A DNA stretch of 64,000 bases from JAEULH01 sp963746275 (GTDB lineage: Bacteria > Pseudomonadota > Alphaproteobacteria > Rhodospirillales > Defluviicoccaceae), in assembly GCA_963746275.1 (NCBI GenBank), contig CAVVAX010000018.1, forward strand, positions 58,001 to 122,000. Direction: 5' to 3'. A program made the translations under genes and the position numbers. The notes under the pieces are model-generated. The model worked only from the letters and a program-made list of their open reading frames with translations, did no database searches and had not been told where the DNA came from. This document shows positions 47,994-56,930 of this stretch, in pieces (position 1 is the stretch's first letter; every line of letters begins with the position of its first letter).

Positions 47994-48246
47994 TCAGCGC
48001 TTGGGCTGGCCGGTGACGGGGTCGAGCTTGACCTCCACCTTGCTGCCGTCCTTGCGGACGTAGTCCACCTCCCAGTAGCCCTTGTCGTCCCACTCGACGT
48101 CGGCCACGTGAGCGACGTCGGCGTTGGCTTCCAGCGTCTCGATGATCGCGGAGAGCGGCTTCGCATCCGCCGGCGGCGCCGCCGTGGCGGGTTGGGCAGC
48201 CACGAACAGGCCGAGCACGGAGAGGGCGGTCGACGATACGCAGCAT
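47994..48246 (-). CDS. Secreted PepSY-type small protein, one-base frameshift
   Basis: After ATG 48246 (AGGAG upstream) the first codons MLRI shift frame into STALSVLGLFVAAQPATAAPP, a signal peptide, and then the PepSY-like sequence LSAIIETLEANADVAHVADVEWDDKGYWEVDYVRKDGSKVEVKLDPVTGQP. PepSY domains are thought to bind or inhibit proteases or sit in redox and signalling proteins. The corrected length is about 83 residues. Confidence 0.78.
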
Positions 48247-48522
48247 CTTCGGGTTCTCCTCAGGATAATGAACGGCGTTAGCGCCAGATGGTCCCTGGCA
48301 TCCACCCAGGCCAGCCGCCCGCGGGACGTCACCCGGCAGGACCCGATTATCGCCTGATGTTCGAGTTCCGGAATGGCTCTTGGAGGCTGGCCCTGACGCA
48401 GACCCGCGCGTTACTGTCCGGGAAAGGGCTGAAGCGGCACGCGAACCTAGATCGAGCAAGGGGCCTTGGGCGCCAGCGATCAAGGTGTGGCGCAGGCTCG
48501 GGGGACGGAAGGAGAACGATCT

Positions 48523-49041
48523 GTGCAGCTCACGACCATCGGATATGAAGGCGCCACCACCAGAGATTTTCTCGCTACGCTGCGCGTAGCGGGGGTTACA
48601 ACCCTCGTCGATATTCGGGAGGTTCCGGCCTCTCGCCGGGCGGGTTTCTCCAAGTCGCAGCTGCGGAGCCTGGTTGAAAATGCGGGCATTCGGTACATCC
48701 ATCTAGTCGGTCTTGGCGATCCCAAGAGCGGGCGCGATGCAGCTCGTCAGGGCCGCATGACCGAGTTTCGCCAGATCTTCGCCCGGAAGCTGAAAAGTGC
48801 TGAAGCGCAAGCCGATCTGCAAAGTGCAGTTAATCTTGCTCGACAGGGGGTAATATGCCTGCTGTGCTACGAACGGCAGCCAGAGTTCTGTCACCGGTCA
48901 ATGGTGGCTGACGCGTTGGCGGATATTGCTGGCGTAGAGGTCTGCCATCTGGGAGTGAGAGTGGGGCTCGCCAAGCATGACGGAGACGAGCGGTCGGGAG
49001 CGCGTCCTGGTGCTAATCAAGGCGCTGCCTCACGTCGGTAA
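48523..49041 (+). CDS. DUF488 family protein
   Basis: The 172-residue protein has the DUF488 signature: TIGYEGATTRDFLATL, TLVDIREVPASRRAGFSKSQL, IRYIHLVGLGDPKSGRD, and VICLLCYERQPEFCHRSMVADAL with the CYE...CHR motif. Function is unknown. The start GTG 48523 has GGAAGGAG upstream. It overlaps the next gene by 65 bp, which is strong evidence for cotranslation. Base composition falls noticeably from this gene to 49.73 kb. Confidence 0.88.
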   Translation: MQLTTIGYEGATTRDFLATLRVAGVTTLVDIREVPASRRAGFSKSQLRSLVENAGIRYIHLVGLGDPKSGRDAARQGRMTEFRQIFARKLKSAEAQADLQSAVNLARQGVICLLCYERQPEFCHRSMVADALADIAGVEVCHLGVRVGLAKHDGDERSGARPGANQGAASRR

Positions 49042-49735
49042 ACATGGCGAAGCGGTCTGCTGCGCCGGCGTGACACCGTATCGGATGTGGCGCCGCCAGT
49101 TCCCCATCCACTACCGGACGCTAGAACAAGGGTTCACTCGGTGGCAATGGATCACCTACGATTGGCGAAAACCAGTTGGTGACACTCGCCCCGAGAGCCG
49201 CCGTGTTCAAGAAGACACCATCGTTGGGGGAGGGGTAATGCCGGAGGTGGAGCGAGCTGACTTCCTCAACCCGCTTGTAGTACCAACGATAGAGCATGCA
49301 ACAGCGAAGGGGCAAACGCTGGCATTAGTAAGACCCATAAACTCGCAATTTAGCTATACGAAAAAAAACCTGGATCAGATGAAAATCGAGCGAGAAGCGT
49401 ACGCTTCCGTCGCACGCCAAGCATCGTTTTTTGACAAAGAGCTAAAGGCGCTTGAGCCATGTCCCTACGCTTTCCGGTTCAGCTATACCACTGCAGACAC
49501 TAAGACTCACAGCAACGTCTGCGACGATTGGGAAACCGCCGCGATGTTCTACAACTTCAATCGGCGCTACGGCGAAAAACAGGCGCTAGAACTCATGGAT
49601 AAGACCTTCAATCGAGTGTTTCCAAGCAAGGGCGTGGTTTTTGCCCTTGGAACGCACTCCCGCTACCCTAGCACGTGGCTGCTCGTTGGCATCATTCGCT
49701 TGGACCCTGTCCAACAGTTTAGCATGCTTATGTAA
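48977..49735 (+). CDS. Conserved-looking protein of unknown function, coupled to DUF488
   Basis: The 252-residue protein has no recognisable named domain. Notable features are VLVLIKALPHVGKHGEAVCCAGV near the start, WRRQFPIHYRTLEQGFTRWQWITYDW, RPESRRVQEDTIV, PYAFRFSYTT, and a C-terminal CDDWETAAMFYNF...FPSKGVVFALGTHSRYPSTWLLVGI. Cys, His and aromatic residues are clustered as in a nuclease or nucleotide-binding domain, but I cannot assign a function. The gene is much lower in GC than the surroundings (for example the stretch around 49340-49440) and overlaps DUF488, so the two probably arrived and act together. Confidence 0.7.
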   Translation: MTETSGRERVLVLIKALPHVGKHGEAVCCAGVTPYRMWRRQFPIHYRTLEQGFTRWQWITYDWRKPVGDTRPESRRVQEDTIVGGGVMPEVERADFLNPLVVPTIEHATAKGQTLALVRPINSQFSYTKKNLDQMKIEREAYASVARQASFFDKELKALEPCPYAFRFSYTTADTKTHSNVCDDWETAAMFYNFNRRYGEKQALELMDKTFNRVFPSKGVVFALGTHSRYPSTWLLVGIIRLDPVQQFSMLM

Positions 49736-49805
49736 CCCGTGCCGGCCTGCGGAGGTAGTCAAATGTCTGCCACTGGAGCGAGAACGACCACCAACATCCG
49801 CCATC

Positions 49806-50751
49806 CTATGCCGCCCCTGCCGCGGTGATCAGGCGCAGGGGGCCTATCCGCCGAACCAGGTCCATCTCCACCCCGTCGCGAACGAACAGCGAGCCGGCGT
49901 AGCCCAGCGCGTTGACGCCGATGCCCTCGACCGTCTCGCGGCTGCGCGGGACGATCAGCATCCAGCGGCGGGTCATGAGCAGGTTGTAGGGAGCGGCGGG
50001 ACGGACTTCCGCTGACGCCGCCTCGTCGGGTGCGGTAAGGCCGGCGGCGGCGAGGAGCCGCCGGTAGGCCCGGACGAGCTCCTCGGCCGAAGGCGCGCCG
50101 CCGAGCCGCAGGAGCGCGTGGCGGAAGGCGAAGCCCGGAACCGTTCGCGGCGCCCCCGACTCCGCCTGGGCCAGCACCGGCGCCAGCAGCGGCTCGATTG
50201 GCACGGCCGGCACGGACGGGGCCTCGGGCGCGCCGCCGCCCAGTTGGTCCGGCTCGAGCGGCAGCGGCACGAGCTGGAGATGCTTGTGCGGCTGGCTGGC
50301 CCCGGCAGTGGGGCCACTGTTGAAGAAGCCGAGGCCGTCGATCTCGGCCAGGCACACCGCCATCGCCTCCAGGTCGGCCGGCGAGAGCAGCCGCTCCTGG
50401 TTCTCGAAGGCGCGGGTGACGAGCAGCAGGTGGCCGTCCACAACGTTGAACTTGTTCAGGAGGCAAAAGTGCGTCGGCGTCAGCTCGGCGACGAACAGGC
50501 GCGGATCGTGCGGCAGGAACGGGTTTGCCGGCGGTGCGTCACCACCGGCCGCCGCCGCCCGGGCGGCGGCCTCGCGCTCCTTCTGCGCCAGGCTTGCCAG
50601 CACCCGGACGAGGAAGCGGACGCCGCCGTCGTCGATATGGTGGAGGTCGGTGGCGATGGATTGCAGCGCGCCGCTCTCGCGTGCGGTTCGAGCACGCGCC
50701 GCCGCCAGCGCCGCCAGCGTCCCGGCCGGGAAGGGCGTCGCTGGCGGTCAA
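49806..50751 (-). CDS. ATP adenylyltransferase (Ap4A phosphorylase-like), one-base frameshift
   Basis: The HIT-superfamily enzyme cleaves diadenosine tetraphosphate with phosphate. Visible are DDGGVRFLVRVLASLAQKE, NPFLPHDPRLFVAEL, HFCLLNKFNVVDGHLLLVTRAFENQE, FFNSGPTAGASQPHKHLQLVPLP with the HxHxQ-type motif, and late YNLLMTRRWMLIVPRS. The N-terminal helix (LAALAAARARTARESGALQSIATDL) is in frame with the body but has no start; a TTG at 50751, overlapping the TGA of the upstream sigma-like frame, becomes the start if one base is removed near 50715. Confidence 0.85.
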
Positions 50752-51056
50752 CTCGCCTGCTGGTCGCCCACGGCCAGGCGCATGCGCGCCAGCGCCAGCC
50801 GCACCCGCGACTTCACCGTGCCGAGCGGCACGTTTAGCGCCTCCGCGACCTCGCGGTGGGACTTGCAGCCGAAGTAGACCTCGCGGAGCACGATGGCCTG
50901 ATCCTCAGGCAGTGTTTGCAGGGCTCGCCGCAGCGCCCGGCCGGCGACGTTGATCTGCGCCGAGGCCTCCGGATCGGCCCCATGATCGGCGACGTGCACG
51001 GCCTTGTCGAGGTCGATCTCGCGGACCGCGCCTTTGACCGCCGCCGGATGCGCCAC
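50748..51056 (-). pseudogene. ECF-type sigma factor remnant (region 4 only)
   Basis: The 102-codon frame from GTG 51056 contains DLDKAVHVADHGADPEA and then a complete sigma region 4: LRRALQTLPEDQAIVLREVYFGCKSHREVAEALNVPLGTVKSRVRLALARMRL. Region 2, needed for core binding and -10 recognition, is absent because pqiA begins on the other strand directly upstream. It is either a truncated sigma factor or a small DNA-binding protein with only the -35 domain. It is coupled to the Ap4A phosphorylase gene by a TTGA overlap. Confidence 0.7.
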
Positions 51057-51098
51057 TATGATCGCCGGAGCCGATCGGCAACCCGCAGGCGTGACGAC

Positions 51099-52364
51099 AT
51101 GGGCGATCTGGGCGCGGCGGCAGCAGGGCCGCTGGTCGCCTGCCAGGACTGCGGCTTGCTCTACAAGGCCCCGCACGAGGGGGGTAGCGGCCGCGTCCGC
51201 TGCCGGCGCTGCGGCGCGGAGCTCTATCGGCTGGGCCGGGGCGGCATCGATCGCGCCCTCGGGCTGACGCTCACGGCCCTCATCCTGCTGGTGGTGGCCA
51301 ACGTCTTTCCGTTGATGACCTTCCGCTACGAGGGCCGCGAACAGGGCAACATCCTGATCTCGGGCGTGTTCGAGCTCTACCGCCAGGGCCTGTGGCCGGT
51401 GGCGGCGCTGGTCCTGCTGGTCACCATCGCCATCCCGGCGGCGAAGCTTACCGGCTCGCTCTGGGTGCTCCTGCCGCTTCACCGCGGCCGGATCCCGGCG
51501 CACGGCGCCCGCGTCTTCCGCTTCGTCGAGACGCTGCACCCCTGGGCGATGACCGAGGTCTACCTGCTCGGCCTGCTCGTGGCTTACGTCAAGCTCGCCG
51601 ACATCGCCGACGTCGAGCTCGGCGCCGCCCTGTTCGCCTTCACGGCCCTCATCGTCGTCATGATCGCCGCCGAGATGACGCTTGAGCCACGCGCGGTCTG
51701 GGAGCGGCTGGCGCCGAGCCCGGCCGTGCCGCCGCCGGACCCGGCACTCCGCCAGAGGCTCGGCCCGTGCCACCGCTGCGGCCTGGTCAGCCGCATCGAG
51801 TCCGCCCACCGAACACAACGCTGCCCGCGCTGTTACGCCGTGGTGCACCGGCGCAAGCCCGGGAGCATCAGCCGCACCTGGGCGTTGGTGCTGGCCGGGA
51901 CGATACTGTACGTGCCGGCCAACCTCTATCCGATCATGACCGTCATCTCCTTCGGCCGCGGCGAACCCGACACCATCCTCAGCGGCGTCGCTCGCCTGTT
52001 CGAGGCCGGCATGTGGCCCTTGGCGTTGCTCGTCTTCTTCGCCAGCATCACCGTGCCGGTGCTGAAGCTCGCGGGCTTGAGCTTCCTCCTCGTCTCGGTG
52101 CAGCGGCGCTGGCGCTGGCGGCCGCGCCAGCGCACCCTGCTTTACCGCGTCATCGACGCCATCGGCCGTTGGTCAATGATCGACATTTTCATGATCTCGA
52201 TCCTGGTCGCGCTGGTGAAGCTGGGCTCCATCGCCACCGTCGAGCCGGGCATCGGCGCCACGGCATTCGCCGCGGTCGTCGTCGTCACCATGTTCGCCGC
52301 CACCGCCTTCGATCCGCGCCTGATCTGGGACGCCATGGAGGGGCCGGTTGAACGATCGCGCTGA
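51099..52364 (+). CDS. pqiA: Paraquat-inducible protein A-type membrane protein
   Basis: PqiA is the inner-membrane partner of the MCE-type lipid transporter PqiB. The 421-residue protein has two repeated halves, each with a zinc-ribbon-like pair of CxxC motifs (CQDC/CRRC and CHRC/CPRC) followed by four hydrophobic helices (GLTLTALILLVVANVFPLMTF; WALVLAGTILYVPANLYPIM). ATG 51099 is just inside the divergent spacer to the sigma remnant. Its end overlaps pqiB by 17 bp. Confidence 0.93.
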   Translation: MGDLGAAAAGPLVACQDCGLLYKAPHEGGSGRVRCRRCGAELYRLGRGGIDRALGLTLTALILLVVANVFPLMTFRYEGREQGNILISGVFELYRQGLWPVAALVLLVTIAIPAAKLTGSLWVLLPLHRGRIPAHGARVFRFVETLHPWAMTEVYLLGLLVAYVKLADIADVELGAALFAFTALIVVMIAAEMTLEPRAVWERLAPSPAVPPPDPALRQRLGPCHRCGLVSRIESAHRTQRCPRCYAVVHRRKPGSISRTWALVLAGTILYVPANLYPIMTVISFGRGEPDTILSGVARLFEAGMWPLALLVFFASITVPVLKLAGLSFLLVSVQRRWRWRPRQRTLLYRVIDAIGRWSMIDIFMISILVALVKLGSIATVEPGIGATAFAAVVVVTMFAATAFDPRLIWDAMEGPVERSR

Positions 52365-53964
52365 ACCGCCGGCAGCAGGCGAGCTGCCCGAGGCGGTCGT
52401 CGATACCGGCCGGCGCTTCCCCGTCATCTGGCTGATCCCGCTGGTGGCTCTCGCCGCCGCCCTTTGGCTGGCGGTCGTCACCATCCGCGAGCAGGGGCCC
52501 GCCGTCTCGGTGCGCTTCGAGAATGCCGAGGGCCTGGAAGCCGGCAAGACCAAGGTCAAGTACAAGAACGTCGACATCGGCGTGGTCGAGAGCGTGCGGC
52601 TGCTGCCCGACCTCTCCGGCGTCGTCATGCGCGCGGCCATGTCCAGGGACGCGGTGCCGCACCTGCGCGAAGGCACGCGCTTCTGGGTGGTCAAGCCTCG
52701 GCTCTCGGCCGGCGGCGTCTCCGGCCTCGGCACCCTCGTCTCCGGCGCCTACGTCGAGATGGACCCGGGCTCGGGCGACGCCCAGCGCGCCTTCATCGGC
52801 CTGGAAATTCCCCCCGTCGTGCGCGCCAACGTCGCCGGCAGCGAATACATCCTCACCGCCGAAAGGCTGGGATCGCTCACCCCGGGCTCGCCGGTCAGCT
52901 ACCGCGGGCTCGCGGCCGGCGAGGTGCTGGGCTACGAGCTCGCCGGCGACAAGCGCACGGTCGACATCTACGTCTTCGTCCGCGAGCCGTACAACCGGCT
53001 GGTGCGCAACGACACCCGGTTCTGGAACGCCAGCGGCATCGACGTCGCCATCGGCGCCGAGGGTGTGAACGTCTCGACCGATTCGCTGCAGGCGATCCTC
53101 ACCGGCGGCATCGCCTTCGACACGCCGCTGGTCGCCATGGACCGGCCGCCGGCCCCCGCGGGCGCGGTCTTTCCCCTGTTCAAGAGCCAAGCCAGCATCA
53201 GCGAGGCGATGTACACCGAGAAGGTGCCGTACCTGATGTACTTCGAGGGCTCGGTGCGCGGCCTTGCCGCCGGCGCGCCGGTGGAGTTCCGCGGGCTGAA
53301 GGTGGGCACGGTCGAGGACGTGAGCCTGGTCTTCGATCCCGACCCGGTCACCGTCCGGGTGCCGGTCATCGCCCAGCTCGAGCCGCAGCGGATCGCGGTC
53401 ATGGGCGAGGTCGAGCCGATGCCGCCCTACGCCGTCATGGACAAGCTCGTCGCCCGCGGCCTGCGCGCCCAGCTCAAGCCGGGGAACCTGCTGACCGGCC
53501 AGCTCGTCGTGGCGCTGGACTTCTATCCGGACAGCCCGCCGGCGGAGCTGAAGCGCGGCGGCCGCTATCCCGAACTCCCGACCGTCCCCTCGGATCTCGA
53601 GACCATCACCCGCTCGCTCACCGATCTTTTCGCCAAGATTGGCGAGCTGCCGCTGGAGCCGCTCGTCGCCGACGCCCGCGGCGCCGTGAAGGCGATGGAG
53701 ACGCTGATGACCTCGAGCGACTTCCAGCGCTCGGCGACGTCGTTGCGCCAAGCGGCCGATGCGGCCAAGGACGCGCTGGTCCAGGTCGAGGCGACGATGG
53801 GCGCCGTCGAAGGCATGGTCGGGGAGAACTCGGCGTTGCGCTACGACCTCGCCGCGATGCTGACCGACATGCGCGATGCGGCGCGCTCCTTGCGGGTCTT
53901 CACCGACTATCTCGACCGCCATCCCGAGGCGCTCCTGCGCGGCAAGCCCGGAGGCGAGCCTTGA
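52348..53964 (+). CDS. pqiB: MCE-domain intermembrane transport protein PqiB
   Basis: The 538-residue protein has one N-terminal helix (FPVIWLIPLVALAAALWLAVV) and three MCE/MlaD domains, recognisable from GPAVSVRFENAEGLEAGKTKVKYKNVDIG (about 50), SPVSYRGLAAGEVLGY (about 185) and APVEFRGLKVGTVEDVSLVF (about 310), then a C-terminal helical needle region (LTDLFAKIGELPLEP onward). PqiB hexamers form a tunnel for lipids across the periplasm. Start TTG 52348. Confidence 0.94.
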   Translation: MNDRAEPPAAGELPEAVVDTGRRFPVIWLIPLVALAAALWLAVVTIREQGPAVSVRFENAEGLEAGKTKVKYKNVDIGVVESVRLLPDLSGVVMRAAMSRDAVPHLREGTRFWVVKPRLSAGGVSGLGTLVSGAYVEMDPGSGDAQRAFIGLEIPPVVRANVAGSEYILTAERLGSLTPGSPVSYRGLAAGEVLGYELAGDKRTVDIYVFVREPYNRLVRNDTRFWNASGIDVAIGAEGVNVSTDSLQAILTGGIAFDTPLVAMDRPPAPAGAVFPLFKSQASISEAMYTEKVPYLMYFEGSVRGLAAGAPVEFRGLKVGTVEDVSLVFDPDPVTVRVPVIAQLEPQRIAVMGEVEPMPPYAVMDKLVARGLRAQLKPGNLLTGQLVVALDFYPDSPPAELKRGGRYPELPTVPSDLETITRSLTDLFAKIGELPLEPLVADARGAVKAMETLMTSSDFQRSATSLRQAADAAKDALVQVEATMGAVEGMVGENSALRYDLAAMLTDMRDAARSLRVFTDYLDRHPEALLRGKPGGEP

Positions 53965-54611
53965 GCGCCGGGGTGGCGTCGCGCGTGGCTGCTGGCTGGC
54001 CGTGCTGGCGCTGCTGGCGGGGTGCGCCGCGAGCGAGCCGAGCCGGTTCTACACCCTCTCGCCGCAGGCGCCGGCCGAGGCGGCTGCCGGCCGCGCCACC
54101 TCCGCGTCGGCCGCACGAGCCCGACCGCGGCAACATCGCGCTGTCCCCGGTTCAGGTGCCGCGCTACCTCGACCGGCCGCAGCTGGTGACGCGAACCGAC
54201 GCCAACACCCTGGAGCTGGCGGAGTTCGACAAGTGGTCGGAGCCGCTGGCCGACATGATCGGGCGCGTCCTCGCCGAGGATCTGACCCACCGGCTGCGGG
54301 GCGATCGCATCTTTCTCCTCCCGGTTCGCCAGGCTGTCCTGATCGACCGGATCGTCGACGTGCAGATCATGCGCTTCGACGCAGACGCCGGAGGCCACGT
54401 CACGCTTGACGCCGGCTGGCAGGTCTTCGGCGACGGCGGACGCAGCCTCATCGCCGCCCGCGACACGCTGGTACAGGAGCCGGCCAGCGGTGCCGGCAAG
54501 GCCGCCATCGCCGCCGCCATGAGCCGGGCGCTGTCGCGACTCGCGGCCGACATCGCCGACGCCATCGCCAGCGGCGAAGCAGCGTCGCACCGTAGGGCGG
54601 GATCGTCGTAG
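53961..54611 (+). CDS. pqiC: PqiC/YmbA-type outer-membrane lipoprotein, frame-broken
   Basis: The TTG start overlaps the pqiB stop (TTGA). The lipoprotein leader GCWLAVLALLAGCAASEPSRFYTLSP is in a second frame, and the body returns to the first frame from about 54110 (PHEPDRGNIALSPVQVPRYLDRPQLVTR, AEFDKWSEPLADMIGRVLAEDL, TLDAGWQVFGDGG). Two compensating one-base changes are therefore needed, near 54000 and 54110. The body matches the DUF330/ABC-transport auxiliary component fold. It completes the pqiABC operon. Confidence 0.85.
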   Translation: MSAGVASRVAAGWPCWRCWRGAPRASRAGSTPSRRRRRPRRLPAAPPPRRPHEPDRGNIALSPVQVPRYLDRPQLVTRTDANTLELAEFDKWSEPLADMIGRVLAEDLTHRLRGDRIFLLPVRQAVLIDRIVDVQIMRFDADAGGHVTLDAGWQVFGDGGRSLIAARDTLVQEPASGAGKAAIAAAMSRALSRLAADIADAIASGEAASHRRAGSS

Positions 54612-54721
54612 GCGTATCCCGCCGAAGACTTGCAGCCGCCAGGTCCGGCTTCGTCTGACCGGCACGCCCCGCGCCTGCCGGTGCCGGTTGACATGCGGGG
54701 CCGCCGGGGCAGAGTGCCCGC

Positions 54722-55279
54722 ATGGACGGTGACGACGACTTCTGGGTCTTCGGCTACGGCTCGCTCATGTGGCGGCCGGGCTTTCCGCACGACGGCGCCA
54801 TGCCGGCGCTCTTGCGCGGCTACCACCGGTCGTTCTGCGTCTACTCCCACCACTACCGCGGCACCCCGGAGCAACCGGGCCTGGTGCTCGGCCTGGCGCC
54901 GGGCGGCGTCTGCCGCGGCCTCGCCTTCCGGGTGCCCCGCGACCAGGAGGCGGCGGTGCGCGACTATCTCGATGAGCGCGAGCTGGTGAGCTACGCCTAC
55001 ATCCCGCGCATGCTGCCGGTGGAGATCCCGGGCGGGGAGGTCGACGCCTACACCTTCGTCGCCGACCCGGCGCACCGCCAGTTCGCCGGCGACCTCGGCG
55101 TCGAGCGCTCGGCCGAGATCATCATGGAGGCACGCGGCATCGCCGGGCTGAACCGCGACTACCTGATCAACACCGTCCGCCACCTGGAGCGCGAGGGCTT
55201 CGCCGACAAGAGCCTGCATCCGCTGCTGAAACGGGTCGAGCACCTGACGGGCGTGATCGAGGCCGGCGGCGGCATTTAA
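54722..55279 (+). CDS. chaC: ChaC-like gamma-glutamylcyclotransferase
   Basis: ChaC cleaves glutathione to 5-oxoproline and Cys-Gly. The 185-residue protein has FWVFGYGSLMWRPGFP (YGSL motif), YHRSFCVYSHHYRGTPEQPGLVLGL, CRGLAFRVP, and YLDERELVSYAYIPRMLPVEI with the catalytic glutamate. The oxoproline product would be the substrate of the 5-oxoprolinase at 43.9 kb. About 20 bp of its 3' end is repeated at 55538. Confidence 0.93.
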   Translation: MDGDDDFWVFGYGSLMWRPGFPHDGAMPALLRGYHRSFCVYSHHYRGTPEQPGLVLGLAPGGVCRGLAFRVPRDQEAAVRDYLDERELVSYAYIPRMLPVEIPGGEVDAYTFVADPAHRQFAGDLGVERSAEIIMEARGIAGLNRDYLINTVRHLEREGFADKSLHPLLKRVEHLTGVIEAGGGI

Positions 55280-55772
55280 AGCACATTTCAGCCGTCACCC
55301 CCGTCACCCCCGTCGCCCCCGCCACCACGCCCAGCCGTCACCCCCGTCACCCCCCGCCGTCACCCCGCCGACCCCCGCCGCCACCCCAGCCTCCGTCACC
55401 CGCGGACTTGATCTGACTTGATCCGCGGGTCCACGATGACGCGCGGTAGCGGCAGACGTGTGGATCGCCGCAACGAGTGCGGCGATGACGGGGGTGAAGA
55501 GGCGGCCGAAAGCCGCTACGCCAGCATGCGGCTGCATCCAGGCCGGCGGCGGCATCTGAACCCGGCCGTGGCGGCGCGGAGGGATCTACTTGCGGCAAAC
55601 ACCGTTATTAGCGATCGGCGCAGCGGTCGGCGGTAGAGGTCGGTGGTTGCGCGCCTTGCCGCGTGGTCGTTATCGTTATCCTCGATCGGCCGCGTCCTGC
55701 AACGGATCCGGGCGGCGGCAGGGGCGGCGATGATACGGCGGGACGCGGTGGAAGCGAGCCTCGGACTGACGA
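55280..55772. other. Spacer with GTCACCCCC tandem repeats and palindromes
   Basis: A run of GTCACCCCC/CCGTCACCCC units occupies about 55290-55395, followed by an inverse module-two palindrome (GTCACCCGCGGAC...GTCCACGATGAC, 55395-55440), a second inverted repeat (GATCGCCGCAACGAGTGCGGCGATGAC, about 55464-55490), and CAGGCCGGCGGCGGCATCTGA (55538-55558), a near copy of the last bases of chaC. No gene is evident. The plus-strand transcript would be C-rich and unstructured in the first part, a plausible Rho-loading site. Confidence 0.6.
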
Positions 55773-56435
55773 ATGGCGAACCTGATCACCCTGGGCCGGT
55801 TTTTGCTGCTGTTCGTCCTCGTTGCCATGACCTACTGGGCCCCGCCCACGTGGCAGCTTCTCAGCGCCCCGCTCCTCGTTCTCATCATCTCGCTTGACGG
55901 CCTGGACGGTTATGTCGCCAGGCGGCGCAACGAGACGACGGTGTTTGGCTCGATCTTCGACATCGCCGTCGACCGGGTGGTCGAGAACGTGCTGTGGATC
56001 GTGCTCGGCAACCTCGGCCTGATCCCGATCTGGGTCGCCATCGTCTTCATCGTCCGCGGCGCCATCGTCAACTCGATCCGCTACGCCGCCATCTCCGGCG
56101 GCAAGACGGTTTACGGCATGATGGCCTCGCGCTGGGGCCGCGCCCTGGTCTCAAGTCGCTTCATGCGCGCCTTCTACGGCGCCCTGAAGGCCGTGACCTT
56201 CGCCTGGGTGCTGTTGATCCAGCCGTGGCCCGAGCTCGACGCCGCGAGCTGGGCCGAGTGGGCGGTGCCGGTGCAGGCCATCACCATGGCCCTGGTCGTG
56301 GCCTCGGTGATCGTCTGCCTGCTGCGGGGAGTCCCGGTGGTCTGGGAGTTCGTCGCCGACCGCCGGGTCTTCGTCCCGGAGGGAGGCAGCGCAGCCCGGG
56401 AGCGGCCAATGCCCGCCGCCCGCGCGTCGGCGTAA
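55773..56435 (+). CDS. CDP-alcohol phosphatidyltransferase family membrane protein
   Basis: The 220-residue protein has about six hydrophobic helices and the complete catalytic signature: DGLDGYVARRRNETTVFGSIFDIAVD, that is DGx2ARx8Gx3Dx3D. Such enzymes swap CMP on a CDP-diacylglycerol or CDP-alcohol for another alcohol in phospholipid synthesis. It resembles PgsA in layout but lacks strong identifiers, so the alcohol substrate is not assigned. The start at 55773 gives ANLITLGRF, the usual PgsA-like opening. Confidence 0.85.
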   Translation: MANLITLGRFLLLFVLVAMTYWAPPTWQLLSAPLLVLIISLDGLDGYVARRRNETTVFGSIFDIAVDRVVENVLWIVLGNLGLIPIWVAIVFIVRGAIVNSIRYAAISGGKTVYGMMASRWGRALVSSRFMRAFYGALKAVTFAWVLLIQPWPELDAASWAEWAVPVQAITMALVVASVIVCLLRGVPVVWEFVADRRVFVPEGGSAARERPMPAARASA

Positions 56436-56726
56436 AGCCGTGGCCGTACGCGACCGCGCCAGGGTGTAACGCCGGCGCTACAGGATCTCCGGCGCGCGCA
56501 CGGCGCCTTTCCCCTAAGCCATTGAAAAACTTGGGTGCGGTCTCTGGCACAGGCCTTGCGAAGATGCCGGCGGCGATCGTTGCGATCGCATGGCGCTTCA
56601 GGGACGCTCGAAGATGGACGCGCGCAGGCGCAAGTCGGGAGAGGGCGGCCCCGCGGGCGGACGAACCCGCCGGCCGCTGCTTCCTATCGCGGGCATCTGG
56701 CTGGGCATTTGGTCGGGCATCTGGCC

Positions 56727-56930
56727 ATGAGCCTGCGCCAGGACATCTACTGCGCCGCGCACGTGCTGATCGCCGTATACGGCGAGGACGCGGCCATCGA
56801 CGCGTCGATGCGGGCCACCGAGCTCGCCGCCGCGGGTGACGGCGAGGGCGCGGCGTTGTGGCGGCAAATCGTGCTTGCCATCGACGATCTGATCGCCGGC
56901 GAGCTGCCACAGCGGCAGGCGAAGCAGTGA
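56727..56930 (+). CDS. Small DUF6961-like protein
   Basis: The 67-residue protein MSLRQDIYCAAHVLIAVYGEDAAIDASMRATELAAAGDGEGAALWRQIVLAIDDL is a compact helical pair, of a kind frequently found as a short stand-alone protein in alphaproteobacteria. It has no catalytic motif. The family name is from memory and uncertain. The upstream 290 bp hold an in-frame but poor extension. Confidence 0.6.
   Translation: MSLRQDIYCAAHVLIAVYGEDAAIDASMRATELAAAGDGEGAALWRQIVLAIDDLIAGELPQRQAKQ

Noticed and set aside
55290..55395. A CRISPR-like array in the GTCACCCCC tandem repeats
   Set aside because: Units are about 9-18 bp, contiguous and without unique spacers, and no cas gene is present.
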